NCBI GenBank assembly: GCA_013329175.1
Contig: DUKR01000096.1
Location: 2,332-12,936, forward strand
Source of the DNA: Candidatus Woesearchaeota archaeon
GTDB taxonomy: Archaea > Nanobdellota > Nanobdellia > Woesearchaeales > UBA11716
Reading direction: 5' to 3'
Length of the DNA: 10,605 nucleotides
This document shows positions 1 to 6,451 of the stretch, in pieces. A model generated the notes under the pieces. It did no database searches. It had not been told where the DNA came from and worked only from the letters and a program-made list of their open reading frames with translations. Each line of letters begins with the position of its first letter. Position 1 is the first letter of the stretch. The position numbers and the translations under genes were made by a program.

Positions 1-277
1 CGGCAATGCAGTGCACGACGGAATGTTCATCATCAACATTTGTTGCAAAACAAGAATGAAAGAAAGACAAAGCACTCAGATAAGAAAGAAGCCATCGCTA
101 TTGATTTTTGGGGGGATGCCCTTTTTAGGGAAGGATGTCGAGAGCACGCTACAAAGAGGCAAGCCAGCGAGACTAGCGCAGATGAACTTGCGCTCAATAG
201 CTCACGCCCGAGCTGCAGTCTCGTGAGTTTCTGGCCATGTGACAGGGTCGCAGGCTTTATGATGGTGAAGTGTTACG
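1..277 (+). mobile_element. Right-hand part of a MITE-like dispersed repeat (copy A)
   Basis: The first 277 bases align with the right half of copy B (5701-5876) and, at the very start, with copy C (10518-10560). Shared landmarks are GTGCACGACGG at 11-21 (5701-5711 in B, 10528-10538 in C), the inner inverted-repeat arm at 101-120 ending in GATGCC, the block CAAAGAGGCAAGCCA near 152-166, and the outer terminal repeat GTGAAGTGTTACG at 265-277. Copy A is about 100 bp longer than B over this stretch because of an extra structured segment around 168-250. The left part lies outside the window. No open reading frame here is shared with the other copies. The element ends 27 bases beyond the histone-fold gene's stop codon. 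A repeat relationship is clear; calling it mobile is inference from the terminal repeats and from copy B's flanks. Confidence 0.7.
168..223. other. Predicted three-way-junction fold inside repeat copy A
   Basis: Three perfect stems nest here. The closing stem is CGAGACT (168-174) with AGTCTCG (217-223). Directly stacked on it is AGCGCA (175-180) with TGCGCT (189-194) around an 8-base loop. The third is AGCTC (199-203) with GAGCT (210-214) around a 6-base loop. Linkers are only four or two bases. This is a compact 56-base three-way junction. It lacks tRNA features, and I see no hammerhead core on either strand. It could be a structured RNA, a recombination or transposase-binding fold, or chance. 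It lies in sequence that copy B lacks. Confidence 0.4.
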
Positions 278-304
278 CATGGCATTTGGTACTCTGGGAT
301 AATA

Positions 305-490
305 CTATACATCCCTTCCCATCAGGGTGGTCCTGTTGTTTGCCCTTGCCCTCTCACAGGCCCGCTTAATGACCCTCTCAACCTCTTTGCTGAGCGATAG
401 GTAGAACTCCTCAGATATCGAGAGTTTACGCTCAGGGCTTATCTGGCTGACGACACGCTTGATATGGGATCGCACGATAACGTCTTTCAT
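305..490 (-). CDS. Small histone-fold protein (DUF1931-like)
   Basis: A 61-residue basic protein with the layout of a minimal histone fold: a short first helix (IKRVV, about residues 10-14), a loop, a long central helix (about 26-50, EEFYLSLSKEVERVIKRACE) and a second loop with RTT followed by MGRDV. The ending ERARANNRTTLMGRD resembles the conserved 'ERAKANGRKTVMxxD' tail of small archaeal histone-fold proteins of the DUF1931 type, as I recall them. The third helix is very short, so the protein is at the low end for the fold. The start is supported by AAGGAGG at 500-506, nine bases upstream. It lies 29 bases downstream of gltX on the same strand and is probably co-transcribed. Likely role: DNA binding or chromatin architecture. 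An unusual dimer-only variant is possible. The fold assignment is fairly firm; the function is inferred. Confidence 0.72.
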   Translation of the reverse strand: MKDVIVRSHIKRVVSQISPERKLSISEEFYLSLSKEVERVIKRACERARANNRTTLMGRDV

Positions 491-499
491 GTTCTTCTG

Positions 500-506
500 C
501 CTCCTT
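500..506 (-). promoter_or_regulatory. Shine-Dalgarno site of the histone-fold gene
   Basis: AAGGAGG on the minus strand, nine bases before the ATG at 490, inside the 29-base gap after the gltX stop codon. It fixes the start of the downstream gene and fits translation from an internal position of a gltX polycistronic message, in contrast to the apparently leaderless first genes in this window. Confidence 0.7.
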
Positions 507-519
507 AATTCCGTTGCTG

Positions 520-2226
520 CTATTTATGAGCAAACCAGAAGGTAAGCTTGTCACCCTCTTTTGCATCCAGCCGCACAAACCCAAAACGCTCAAGCTGGAT
601 GACTGCTCCTACCGCTACGTTCTTCAGCCCGGCTTCTCCCTTGCCGGTAACTATGGAGGTGTCAGGCATCATCACCTCGACAGTAACAAGCCCCTCGCTT
701 TTGGGAAGCCAGTGGATGATTGCCTTGCCTTCCTCCTTATACTTCTCATAGGGAACCGAATCAAAAGTGAAGGCATTGCCTTTCTTCCTGAGATTGAGAC
801 AGTCCATAAGCCGCACAAGCCCGCCATCCTGGACTTTCACACTGATGAAGGCGATATCTGCTGATGAGAGAAGGAACCTGCCTGATGTGGCAAACTTCCT
901 GCCTCCTTTCCTCAGGTCAGGATGCAGGTCAAGCTCAAGCTCCTGCTTTGGAGCGCCCTCAATATGCACTTCAACAGGGTTTTCGATGAAAAAATACCTG
1001 TCAGCAGACTCCTCAATCTCCTCCTTGTTGAAGTGGTTGACCACCTTGAAAAATTCTTTTGATGATACGGTCTTGTCATTCTGCGTCAATCCTACATCTT
1101 CAGCATATTTAACAAATGCCTTTGACTGGTAGCCTCTTCGCTTCAGCGCATGTAAAAAAGGCAGCCTGATGTCATCCCAGCCGCTGTACCTGCCTGCGTC
1201 AATAGCCTGCCTGGTTTCGGTTGATGACACTTTCATGTCAGTAAAATTGATCCTTCCCAGATAGAGGTGCTTTGGCACTGTCCATCCCATATAGTCAAAA
1301 AGGTATCTCTGCCTTTTTTCGTTATCAATGTGGTCCTTGGCACGCACGGTATGGGTAATACCCAGGTCATGATCATCTATTGCAACGGCAAAGTTCATGA
1401 GCGGCCAGACCCTGTACTTTTTATGCTGCTTAGGATGGGCTGACTCATTGATTCGAAGCGCTGGCCAGTCCCTCATTGCCGGGTTCCTGTGGGAGGTGTC
1501 TGTCTTTACCCTGACTACTGCCTCACCCTGCTTGTACTCAGTGAACATCCTCTTCCATCTCTTCACGTGCTCGTTGGCAGGAAGGTTGCGGCAGGGGCAC
1601 GCCTCGCTTTTGGTTATCAGCTCCCTGAATTGTTCCTGGGAGCAGGTGCAGACATAGGCATGGCCTTTGGCGATGATGCCTTCAGCATAGCTGTAGTAGG
1701 TGTCCATGCGCTCTGACTGCACTACAACCTCAGCAACGCTGTTTTCTGTGAGCCAGTTGGCATCCTCAGGAATCATGCCGTAGGCAGGAAGGTAGATATT
1801 TTCAGGGTTGGTATCAGCAATCCTTAGAATGAGCTTTCCGCCATACTCCCTGCAGTAGAGGTGAATCAGAGAGAGGACATAGGCGTGGCCGACGTGCAGC
1901 GGGCCGGAGGGCGATGGCTCAAAGCGCATGACTACAGCGCCTTTTTTTGCTCCCTCTAGTGCAGGCAGGCTTTTCTTTTTCTCTTTTGGCTTCTCCTCAA
2001 GCGTGCCTTTTATAAGGTCAAAGGCTGCCTGCTGCTCATTACAAGAAAGCGCATTGACCTCTTTGACTTCCTGCTGGATGATAGGCGCTATCTCCTTCAT
2101 CCTCTCTTTAGTGCCAGGAAACGCAGCAAGGATTTTACCAGTTACTGCGCCAGGGCTTGCCTTGCCAGAGAATTTCACTGCGTTCTGTAAGGCATAGGCT
2201 CTGGCTTTTTCCCTTAGGTCTTCCAT
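520..2226 (-). CDS. gltX: Glutamyl-tRNA synthetase, archaeal type
   Basis: Charges tRNA with glutamate in the cytoplasm. At 568 residues it is full length for the archaeal/eukaryotic-type family. Visible in order: the archaeal N-terminal helical region (residues 1-75, with ALQNAVKFSGKASPGAVTGK), a lysine-rich linker (80-86), the catalytic core starting EPSPSGPLHVGHA with the HIGH box as HVGH at 111-114, ADTNPEN (137-143), a zinc-knuckle pattern C193-x-C195 and C210-x-C212, the RAKDH motif (295-299), and KVSSTETR at 332-339 in place of KMSKS, a degenerate form seen in archaeal enzymes. A C-terminal beta-rich anticodon-binding part follows to the end. The ATG start at 2226 fits a TATA-like box at 2250-2258 and a leaderless message. 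It heads an operon with the histone-fold gene. Archaeal enzymes of this type often also charge tRNA-Gln (non-discriminating); the sequence read here does not settle that. Confidence 0.96.
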   Translation of the reverse strand: MEDLREKARAYALQNAVKFSGKASPGAVTGKILAAFPGTKERMKEIAPIIQQEVKEVNALSCNEQQAAFDLIKGTLEEKPKEKKKSLPALEGAKKGAVVMRFEPSPSGPLHVGHAYVLSLIHLYCREYGGKLILRIADTNPENIYLPAYGMIPEDANWLTENSVAEVVVQSERMDTYYSYAEGIIAKGHAYVCTCSQEQFRELITKSEACPCRNLPANEHVKRWKRMFTEYKQGEAVVRVKTDTSHRNPAMRDWPALRINESAHPKQHKKYRVWPLMNFAVAIDDHDLGITHTVRAKDHIDNEKRQRYLFDYMGWTVPKHLYLGRINFTDMKVSSTETRQAIDAGRYSGWDDIRLPFLHALKRRGYQSKAFVKYAEDVGLTQNDKTVSSKEFFKVVNHFNKEEIEESADRYFFIENPVEVHIEGAPKQELELDLHPDLRKGGRKFATSGRFLLSSADIAFISVKVQDGGLVRLMDCLNLRKKGNAFTFDSVPYEKYKEEGKAIIHWLPKSEGLVTVEVMMPDTSIVTGKGEAGLKNVAVGAVIQLERFGFVRLDAKEGDKLTFWFAHK

Positions 2227-2249
2227 GAAGATTTTTTAGTTTTTGGCAG

Positions 2250-2258
2250 TATATAAAG
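2250..2258 (-). promoter_or_regulatory. TATA-like box of the gltX operon
   Basis: On the minus strand the sequence reads CTTTATATA, centred about 27 bases before the gltX ATG at 2226. Archaeal TATA boxes lie about 26 bases before the transcription start, so transcription should begin at or within a few bases of the ATG, giving a leaderless message. No Shine-Dalgarno motif precedes the ATG, which fits. Confidence 0.6.
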
Positions 2259-2382
2259 TTTTATTCTCCCCATTTGCAAAATTCTGAGCCGGCAGGCTTA
2301 TGTGCTCTTTGGTGTGAGCCTCCACTGAAGCTGAGAAAATGCGTGATGGGATACGCTTGCTGTAGATGATTCTTCCGTCTTC

Positions 2383-2390
2383 TTTATAAT
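2383..2390 (+). promoter_or_regulatory. Possible TATA-like box for the membrane-protein operon
   Basis: TTTATAAT stands upstream of the ATPase relic in otherwise featureless sequence. If used, transcription would start near 2410-2415 and leave a leader of about 165 bases before the extracellular-protein gene. It could equally be a chance AT-rich stretch. The rest of the gap from 2260 to 2390 holds nothing I can identify. Confidence 0.25.
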
Positions 2391-2393
2391 GGG

Positions 2394-2582
2394 ATGCTAA
2401 CTATTCATTCTCTGCGCATTACAATGGCAGGAAAGAAGAATCAACGAATTAGGGATGAAAGAAAGGCAGGACCATCAATCATGGTGACGCATGACCCCGT
2501 AATAGCTTCCTATGCCCATACCATCATTGAGCTTAAGGACGTGCAGCAGATCACGTCCAAAACCACGAAACAGAGGAGATGA
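2394..2582 (+). pseudogene. Decayed ABC transporter ATPase (MacB/LolD type), 3' relic
   Basis: The reading frame ends in PSIMVTHDPVIASYAHTII plus a short tail (from about 2472), which matches the C-terminal H-switch segment of MacB/LolD-type ABC ATPases, whose usual form is 'TIVMVTHDPxVAxYAxRIIxLKDG'. About 15 residues earlier, AGKKNQRIRD (from 2427) looks like a degraded LSGGQxQR signature motif. In an intact ATPase roughly 45 residues, including Walker B, separate these motifs. No Walker A or Walker B is visible here or in the 160 bases upstream. The frame's stop overlaps the next start (ATGA at 2579-2582), the usual junction in ATPase-permease operons. I read this as the remnant of an ATPase gene that lost its 5' part and an internal segment. 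Whether a 62-residue peptide is still made is unknown. The H-switch match is good; the signature match is suggestive only. Confidence 0.7.
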
Positions 2583-4042
2583 CCATGAATAGAGCAATTG
2601 TGCTGCAAATAGCAGCGCTTGTCATTGTCGGCGCGCTTTCCTTTGGCGTCAATGCAGCGCTCTCAGACACCAAAGCTATCACCCTGAGCCTGGTGAATCA
2701 GGACCCTGACCCTGCGGTTGCTGGGGATATCCTTGAGCTTCGCATAGGCATCGAGAACAGGGGTGGAGAGACAGCAAACAACTTCATCATAGAGATTGAG
2801 CCCGCATATCCTTTCTCCATGCTCAGCGGTGAATCAGCTTCCCAGAACCTAGGGAATATCTATGCCTACCAGTATGATGAGGATGTGAAGGTCGTAAAAT
2901 TCAAGCTGCGCGTGGACAGGGAAGCGACTGCCGGGCAATACGGGCTTGACGTGAGGGTGCATGAGCAGGGCACTGCAGCAACATCGTCAAAGACCCTGAG
3001 CATTGACATAGAGAACAAAGAGAGTGCTGAGGTCATCTACATTGACCAGGTCGAGCTTATTCCAGGGAAAATAACTCCCCTGCAATTCACAGTCAACAAC
3101 GTGGGCTCCTCGCCCTTGCGGGACCTGACCTTTCAGTGGGAGAACGCTGATGACATCGTGCTGCCTGTCGGCTCGGACAATACCAAGTACATCAAGTACA
3201 TTGATGTCGGCGAGAGCGCTAAAGTGAAATTTGACGTTATTGCCAGTGCAACTGCTGAGCCAAACCTCTACAAGCTTGACCTGACGCTGTCATACGATGA
3301 CCCCGCGACTGGCGATGCAGCGGAAATCAATACCAAGGCAGGGGTGTATGTTGGCGGCGCAACAGATTTTGATGCCACGTTTTCTGGTGTTGATTCAGGT
3401 GAAGCCTCGTTTTCAATCGCAAACATAGGCAGCGTCTCAGCTAGTTCAGTAACGGTGCGGGTTCCTGAGCAGGAGGGATGGCGCGTTACTGGCTCAAATG
3501 CCGTTATCATCGGCAACCTGAACAAAGGGGATTACACTATTGCAAGCTTCACCATCAGGCAGGCAACTACAGCAGCAAGGGCTGCATCCGGAGGCAATGG
3601 AGATGCGGGCGCAAGGCAGGATGGCTCAGGAAGCTCATCCTCAGGAGGGATACCCTCAGAAGGGGAGACTAATACACTTTCCCAGCGGTTCAGGCAGCAG
3701 CAGCAAAGCTCAGCCATCAGGCTTGACATAGAGTACACAGATTCAAGGGGCAACAGGAATACAGTAACAAAAGAGGTGCAGCTTGACCCTGAGGCTTTCA
3801 TAAGCACTGGCACGGCAGGGACAGGCACTGCTTCACTTGCTAATGGGAGGAATGGATTCTCGCGCAGGCAGGGCTTCTGGCAGACATGGAAAGCTCCTGT
3901 CATTGTTGCGGCAATAATTGTGCTGCTCTTCCTGGCGCAAAGGGAATACAAAAAGCGCAGGATGAAGGATCATGGGTATACCTATGGCAGGCTGGTGAGG
4001 GATTGCCTAGCTAAACTGAAAATAGGAAAGAAGAAGTTATGA
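2579..4042 (+). CDS. Secreted, membrane-anchored CARDB/S-layer-like (COG1361-type) protein
   Basis: A 487-residue extracellular protein. Residues 1-26 form a signal peptide ending near GVNA. Residues about 30-330 are beta-sandwich repeats of the CARDB/COG1361 kind: phrases such as DILELRIGIENRGGETANNF, ITPLQFTVNNVGSSPLRDL and ASFSIANIGSVSASSVTV recur with the usual 'x-V-x-N-x-G' turn. A low-complexity Gly/Ser/Gln linker spans about 331-378, followed by one more beta-rich stretch. A single transmembrane helix (about 439-453, APVIVAAIIVLLFLA) and a strongly basic cytoplasmic tail close the protein. The start overlaps the ATPase relic and the stop overlaps the permease start, both by ATGA, so translation is probably coupled. 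Such proteins commonly accompany MacB-type permeases in archaea and may act as the extracellular partner or adaptor of the transporter. That role is inferred from context; the architecture is plain in the sequence. Confidence 0.85.
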   Translation: MTMNRAIVLQIAALVIVGALSFGVNAALSDTKAITLSLVNQDPDPAVAGDILELRIGIENRGGETANNFIIEIEPAYPFSMLSGESASQNLGNIYAYQYDEDVKVVKFKLRVDREATAGQYGLDVRVHEQGTAATSSKTLSIDIENKESAEVIYIDQVELIPGKITPLQFTVNNVGSSPLRDLTFQWENADDIVLPVGSDNTKYIKYIDVGESAKVKFDVIASATAEPNLYKLDLTLSYDDPATGDAAEINTKAGVYVGGATDFDATFSGVDSGEASFSIANIGSVSASSVTVRVPEQEGWRVTGSNAVIIGNLNKGDYTIASFTIRQATTAARAASGGNGDAGARQDGSGSSSSGGIPSEGETNTLSQRFRQQQQSSAIRLDIEYTDSRGNRNTVTKEVQLDPEAFISTGTAGTGTASLANGRNGFSRRQGFWQTWKAPVIVAAIIVLLFLAQREYKKRRMKDHGYTYGRLVRDCLAKLKIGKKKL

Positions 4043-5283
4043 AATTCACTAAAGCATTCAGGCACAGCCTGAATATGGTGCTGCATGCAAAGCTGAGAAG
4101 CTGGCTCACCATCCTTGGCATCGTGATAGGCGTTGCTGCAGTGATTGCTATCGTCTCGCTTGGCGAAGCGCTCAAGCAGGACATCGAGTCGCAGCTTGGA
4201 AACCTTGGAGGCGACCTCCTGACATTGCGTGCTGGAGCCTCTCGTGCTTTTGGATTCGGCCCTGGCAGGGATTTTGGTGGAGGCTCTTCTTCAGCAAGCG
4301 AAGAAGAGATTGTGCTTGACAGGGCTGATTTCCAGGCGCTGAAAGGATTGAGTGATGTTGCTGCTATTGATACAGAGATTAGCGGCAGGGCTGACATCTA
4401 CTACGTTGCTGAGAAGGGGAGTGCTTCAGTCACGGGAGTTGACCCTGCACAATGGCAGAAGGTCACGACGTCAACTCTTGCTGAAGGCAGGATGCTTGGG
4501 CCTGCTGACGCCAACGTGATTGTGATAGGCGGAAGGATTGCTGACGGCTTTTTTGAGAAGAAGCTTGGGGTGAACCAGCTGCTGACCATAGAAGACAGGC
4601 TGTTTCGGATTGTTGGCATCCTTGATGACTCCAGCACCTCAGTCTACATGCCGCTAGCTGCTGCGTACGGCGTGCTTGACGATAAGGAGCAGGATGTGTT
4701 TGATAACATTATCATTAAGGTGAAGCATGAGGATGATCTTGACGGCACTATGAATCGCATAGAAAAACGCCTTCGCATCGTCCGTCATGTGACGGAGTCA
4801 AATCAGGATTTCACGCTGTCGTCAAACAAGGAGCGCCAGGAGCAGCGTGCTGAGGTTGTGAATTCCATGACCACTTTCCTTACAGCAATTGCTGCTGTTG
4901 CTTTGCTGGTTGGAGCTGTTGGCATTGCAAATACCATGTTCACCGCAGTTCTTGAGAAGACTAAGGAGATAGGCATCATGAAGGCGATTGGCGCGCGGAA
5001 TGCCGACATCCTGCTCATATTCCTTCTGAATGCTGGCCTGATAGGCTTTATTGGAGGCGTCATCGGCATCATCATGGGAGTGCTGCTCTCAGGTGTCCTT
5101 CCCAGCCTTATGGGAGGCTCAGGGGGAATATTTGGGAGGCTTGGCTCCTCAGGCTCTGTAATCAGCATGGGAAGCGTTGCTCTTGCCTTAGGGATTTCGG
5201 TGTTTATCGGGATGGCATCTGGCGCGATTCCTGCATACAAGGCTTCCAGGCTCAGGCCAGTTGATGCCCTGCGCTATGAGTAG
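4039..5283 (+). CDS. ABC transporter permease, MacB/FtsX type
   Basis: A 414-residue membrane protein with the complete MacB/FtsX-family layout. TM1 lies at about residues 22-42 (LTILGIVIGVAAVIAIVSLG), then a large extracytoplasmic MacB-PCD-like domain (about 43-275). TM2 is at about 279-304, followed by the coupling segment EKTKEIGIMKAIGA (306-319), which is a family hallmark. TM3 (about 324-352), TM4 (about 374-399) and the typical C-terminus AYKASRLRPVDALRYE follow. Family members move no solute through a pore in the classical sense; they use cytoplasmic ATP hydrolysis to drive export or lipoprotein and peptide handling at the outer face. The gene appears intact although its expected ATPase partner is only a relic two genes upstream. 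It may use an ATPase encoded elsewhere, or be on the way to losing function. The stop codon TAG is the first half of the TAGCTG duplication flanking repeat copy B. Confidence 0.93.
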   Translation: MKFTKAFRHSLNMVLHAKLRSWLTILGIVIGVAAVIAIVSLGEALKQDIESQLGNLGGDLLTLRAGASRAFGFGPGRDFGGGSSSASEEEIVLDRADFQALKGLSDVAAIDTEISGRADIYYVAEKGSASVTGVDPAQWQKVTTSTLAEGRMLGPADANVIVIGGRIADGFFEKKLGVNQLLTIEDRLFRIVGILDDSSTSVYMPLAAAYGVLDDKEQDVFDNIIIKVKHEDDLDGTMNRIEKRLRIVRHVTESNQDFTLSSNKERQEQRAEVVNSMTTFLTAIAAVALLVGAVGIANTMFTAVLEKTKEIGIMKAIGARNADILLIFLLNAGLIGFIGGVIGIIMGVLLSGVLPSLMGGSGGIFGRLGSSGSVISMGSVALALGISVFIGMASGAIPAYKASRLRPVDALRYE

Positions 5284-5286
5284 CTG
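5281..5286. repeat. Left copy of putative target-site duplication TAGCTG
   Basis: TAGCTG directly precedes the left end of repeat copy B and is repeated exactly at 5877-5882 directly after the right end. Its first three bases are the permease stop codon. Removing the element and one copy restores an intact permease end running straight into the methyltransferase 3' flank, as expected for a clean insertion. A 6-base match has a modest chance probability by itself; its exact position at both ends of the inverted repeats makes it persuasive. Confidence 0.6.
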
Positions 5287-5392
5287 CGTGCTCCTTCACT
5301 CTCCTGAAAAGCCCCGTCGGGAGGAAGGAGGCAGGCTCGTTGGATAGCCATGAGTTGAAGCATTGAGAGATTAAGCCGGCTCGTGGAGTGTT

Positions 5393-5412
5393 GGCATTCC
5401 CAAAAAGCTCAT
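5393..5412. repeat. Left arm of inner inverted repeat in copy B
   Basis: GGCATTCCCAAAAAGCTCAT is the near-perfect reverse complement of 5789-5808. The same arm occurs in copy C at 10263-10281 (GGCATTCCCAAAATCTCAT). It lies about 106 bases inside the outer terminal repeat, so the element carries two nested inverted-repeat pairs. Confidence 0.75.
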
Positions 5413-5788
5413 CAGAAAAAAAGGCATTAGCCATGCCTCCCATCGCTTCCACACTCAATTCGTAACTTCATCCTTTGTATTGCAGAGCATAGCGCACTTT
5501 AAAATTCCGAGGGAGAAAAGAAAAGTGAAGAAAGAAAAGAAGAAAAAAGTGAAGGAAAAAGGTGAAAACAAAAAAGGCTTGGGCTATGCTTGCTGCAGTG
5601 CATGTGTTGCTGGCATCGCCACATCATTGCTCGCTGCGCAGACCATCGCATCAGTATTAGAGCGCTGCACCAGCGGGATTGAAGGGTGGGCGCCGCTCCT
5701 GTGCACGACGGAATTATTGTCATCAATTTCACCGAAGGCAAAAGGAGGAACAAAGCCAAAGCGCTCGGAAGCAAAAAAGCCATTGGCA

Positions 5789-5808
5789 ATGAGTTTTTAG
5801 GGAATGCC
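5789..5808. repeat. Right arm of inner inverted repeat in copy B
   Basis: ATGAGTTTTTAGGGAATGCC pairs with 5393-5412. The matching arm in copy A is at 101-120 (TTGATTTTTGGGGGGATGCC). Sequence conservation between copies continues beyond this arm to the outer terminal repeat, so it is internal to the element and not its end. Confidence 0.75.
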
Positions 5809-5876
5809 CTTTTTCCTGGATTGATGCCCTTCACAGCTGCAAAGAGGCAGGCAACTTCATACTGTGAAGTATTACG

Positions 5877-5882
5877 TAGCTG
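5877..5882. repeat. Right copy of putative target-site duplication TAGCTG
   Basis: Exact repeat of 5281-5286, immediately outside the right terminal inverted repeat of copy B. It lies 13 bases before the stop codon of the minus-strand methyltransferase gene, so the insertion spared both neighbouring genes. Confidence 0.6.
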
Positions 5883-5895
5883 CTAATGGCAATGC

Positions 5896-6399
5896 CTAGG
5901 CTAGCGGCTTTTTTTCACAGATGCAGATGATGTCCTTCTCTTCCTCAATCCTGTGCCTAATTGCAAAAAGGCTCCCTATAGCTGCATCAATTGCTTCCCT
6001 TTTTCCTGATTTTCTGAGGAAAGTGATGGCAGCATCTTGTACCGCTACCCTATGAATCTCTGCGACAGCCTGCTGCACATCCTCGACGTTCTGGAGTGCA
6101 GTGACAGAGATGACAACGTCAAAGGCATCATCTCCAAACGGCAGGCTCTCTGCCTTACCCTCAATGAAATGGATGCCTGAATAGGTGTCGCGTGCTATCT
6201 CAATAAGCCCATGGGATTGGTCTATGCCTATAGCGTGGCATTTCCAGAAAGCAGTAGAGATGCCAGTGTCGCATCCGACGTCAAGGAGGGTAGTGTAAGG
6301 GGTGATGGAGATATGCTCGGCAATAATCCTCAGCTTCTTTTCCTGCTCTGCCCTGTGAAGCTCATTGTACCCTTTTGCCAGGTCATCATAATAGGCCAT
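5896..6399 (-). CDS. Class I SAM-dependent methyltransferase (Methyltransf_11 type)
   Basis: A protein of about 167 residues with the class I Rossmann methyltransferase signature: motif I LLDVGCDTGIS (about 39-49 counted from the GTG at 6402), the acidic residue closing strand 2 in GIDQS (D61), AESLPFGDDAFDVVIS (84-99) matching the post-II/motif IV region of the Methyltransf_11 group, and IHRVA further on. It is short (family members often exceed 200 residues) and lacks an evident substrate-recognition domain, so the substrate cannot be named. I prefer the ATG at 6399 to the GTG at 6402; the N-terminus MAYYDDLAKGYNEL is typical of the family. It is transcribed divergently from the PLP-enzyme gene and its 3' end sits 20 bases from repeat copy B. 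In small-genome archaea such genes often modify small molecules or proteins; here that is a guess. Confidence 0.85.
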   Translation of the reverse strand: MAYYDDLAKGYNELHRAEQEKKLRIIAEHISITPYTTLLDVGCDTGISTAFWKCHAIGIDQSHGLIEIARDTYSGIHFIEGKAESLPFGDDAFDVVISVTALQNVEDVQQAVAEIHRVAVQDAAITFLRKSGKREAIDAAIGSLFAIRHRIEEEKDIICICEKKPLA

Positions 6400-6413
6400 C
6401 ACCTGAGAGAATG

Positions 6414-6443
6414 CTTAAATAGTTCATAAGTATTGCTATAATC
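6414..6443. promoter_or_regulatory. Divergent promoter region between methyltransferase and PLP-enzyme genes
   Basis: CTTAAATAG at 6414-6422 is a TATA-like box centred about 26 bases before the ATG at 6444 on the plus strand, predicting a message that begins at that ATG. Read on the minus strand, GATTATAGC (6435-6443) is placed to serve the methyltransferase with a short leader. Both genes must share this gap of about 50 bases, so their expression is probably linked. The boxes are assigned by position and composition only. Confidence 0.45.
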
Positions 6444-6451
6444 ATGGCCAA

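Larger units (their letters stand above)
5287..5876 (+). mobile_element. Complete MITE-like dispersed repeat (copy B, 590 bp)
   Basis: Bounded by outer inverted repeats: the left end CGTGCTCCTTCAC (5287-5299) pairs imperfectly with the right end GTGAAGTATTACG (5864-5876). It is flanked by a perfect direct repeat TAGCTG. An inner inverted pair lies at 5393-5412 and 5789-5808. A polypurine tract runs from about 5509 to 5578. The left 400 bp align with copy C and the right 176 bp with copy A, with substitutions and several indels, so the copies are old. Reading frames of about 106-111 codons exist on each strand, but none keeps the same frame across copies and there are no transposase motifs. 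It fills the gap between the permease and the methyltransferase. A non-autonomous transposon is the best reading. Alternatives are a structured non-coding RNA locus or a recombination site. Confidence 0.72.

Noticed and set aside
168..223. tRNA gene or hammerhead ribozyme
   Set aside because: The 7-bp closing stem looks acceptor-like, but there is no anticodon arm, T-loop consensus or correct spacing. The hammerhead CUGAUGA/GAAA core is absent on both strands.
11..369. Two overlapping plus-strand frames in repeat copy A
   Set aside because: They do not match frames in the other copies, one runs into the antisense of the histone-fold gene, and neither resembles a protein family.
5291..5335. 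CTCC/GGAG hairpin after the permease as a transcription terminator
   Set aside because: The stem is only four base pairs with a long loop and no T-run, and it lies inside the mobile element.
5252..5458. 68-codon minus-strand frame across the permease end and the left part of copy B
   Set aside because: It crosses the element boundary, is antisense to the permease 3' end and has no recognisable motif.
5480..5800. 106-codon plus-strand frame and 111-codon minus-strand frame (5499-5834) inside repeat copy B
   Set aside because: The frames are not kept in copy C, where indels shift them, and copy A breaks them. The lysine-rich and phenylalanine-rich runs simply translate the polypurine tract. 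No transposase motifs are present.
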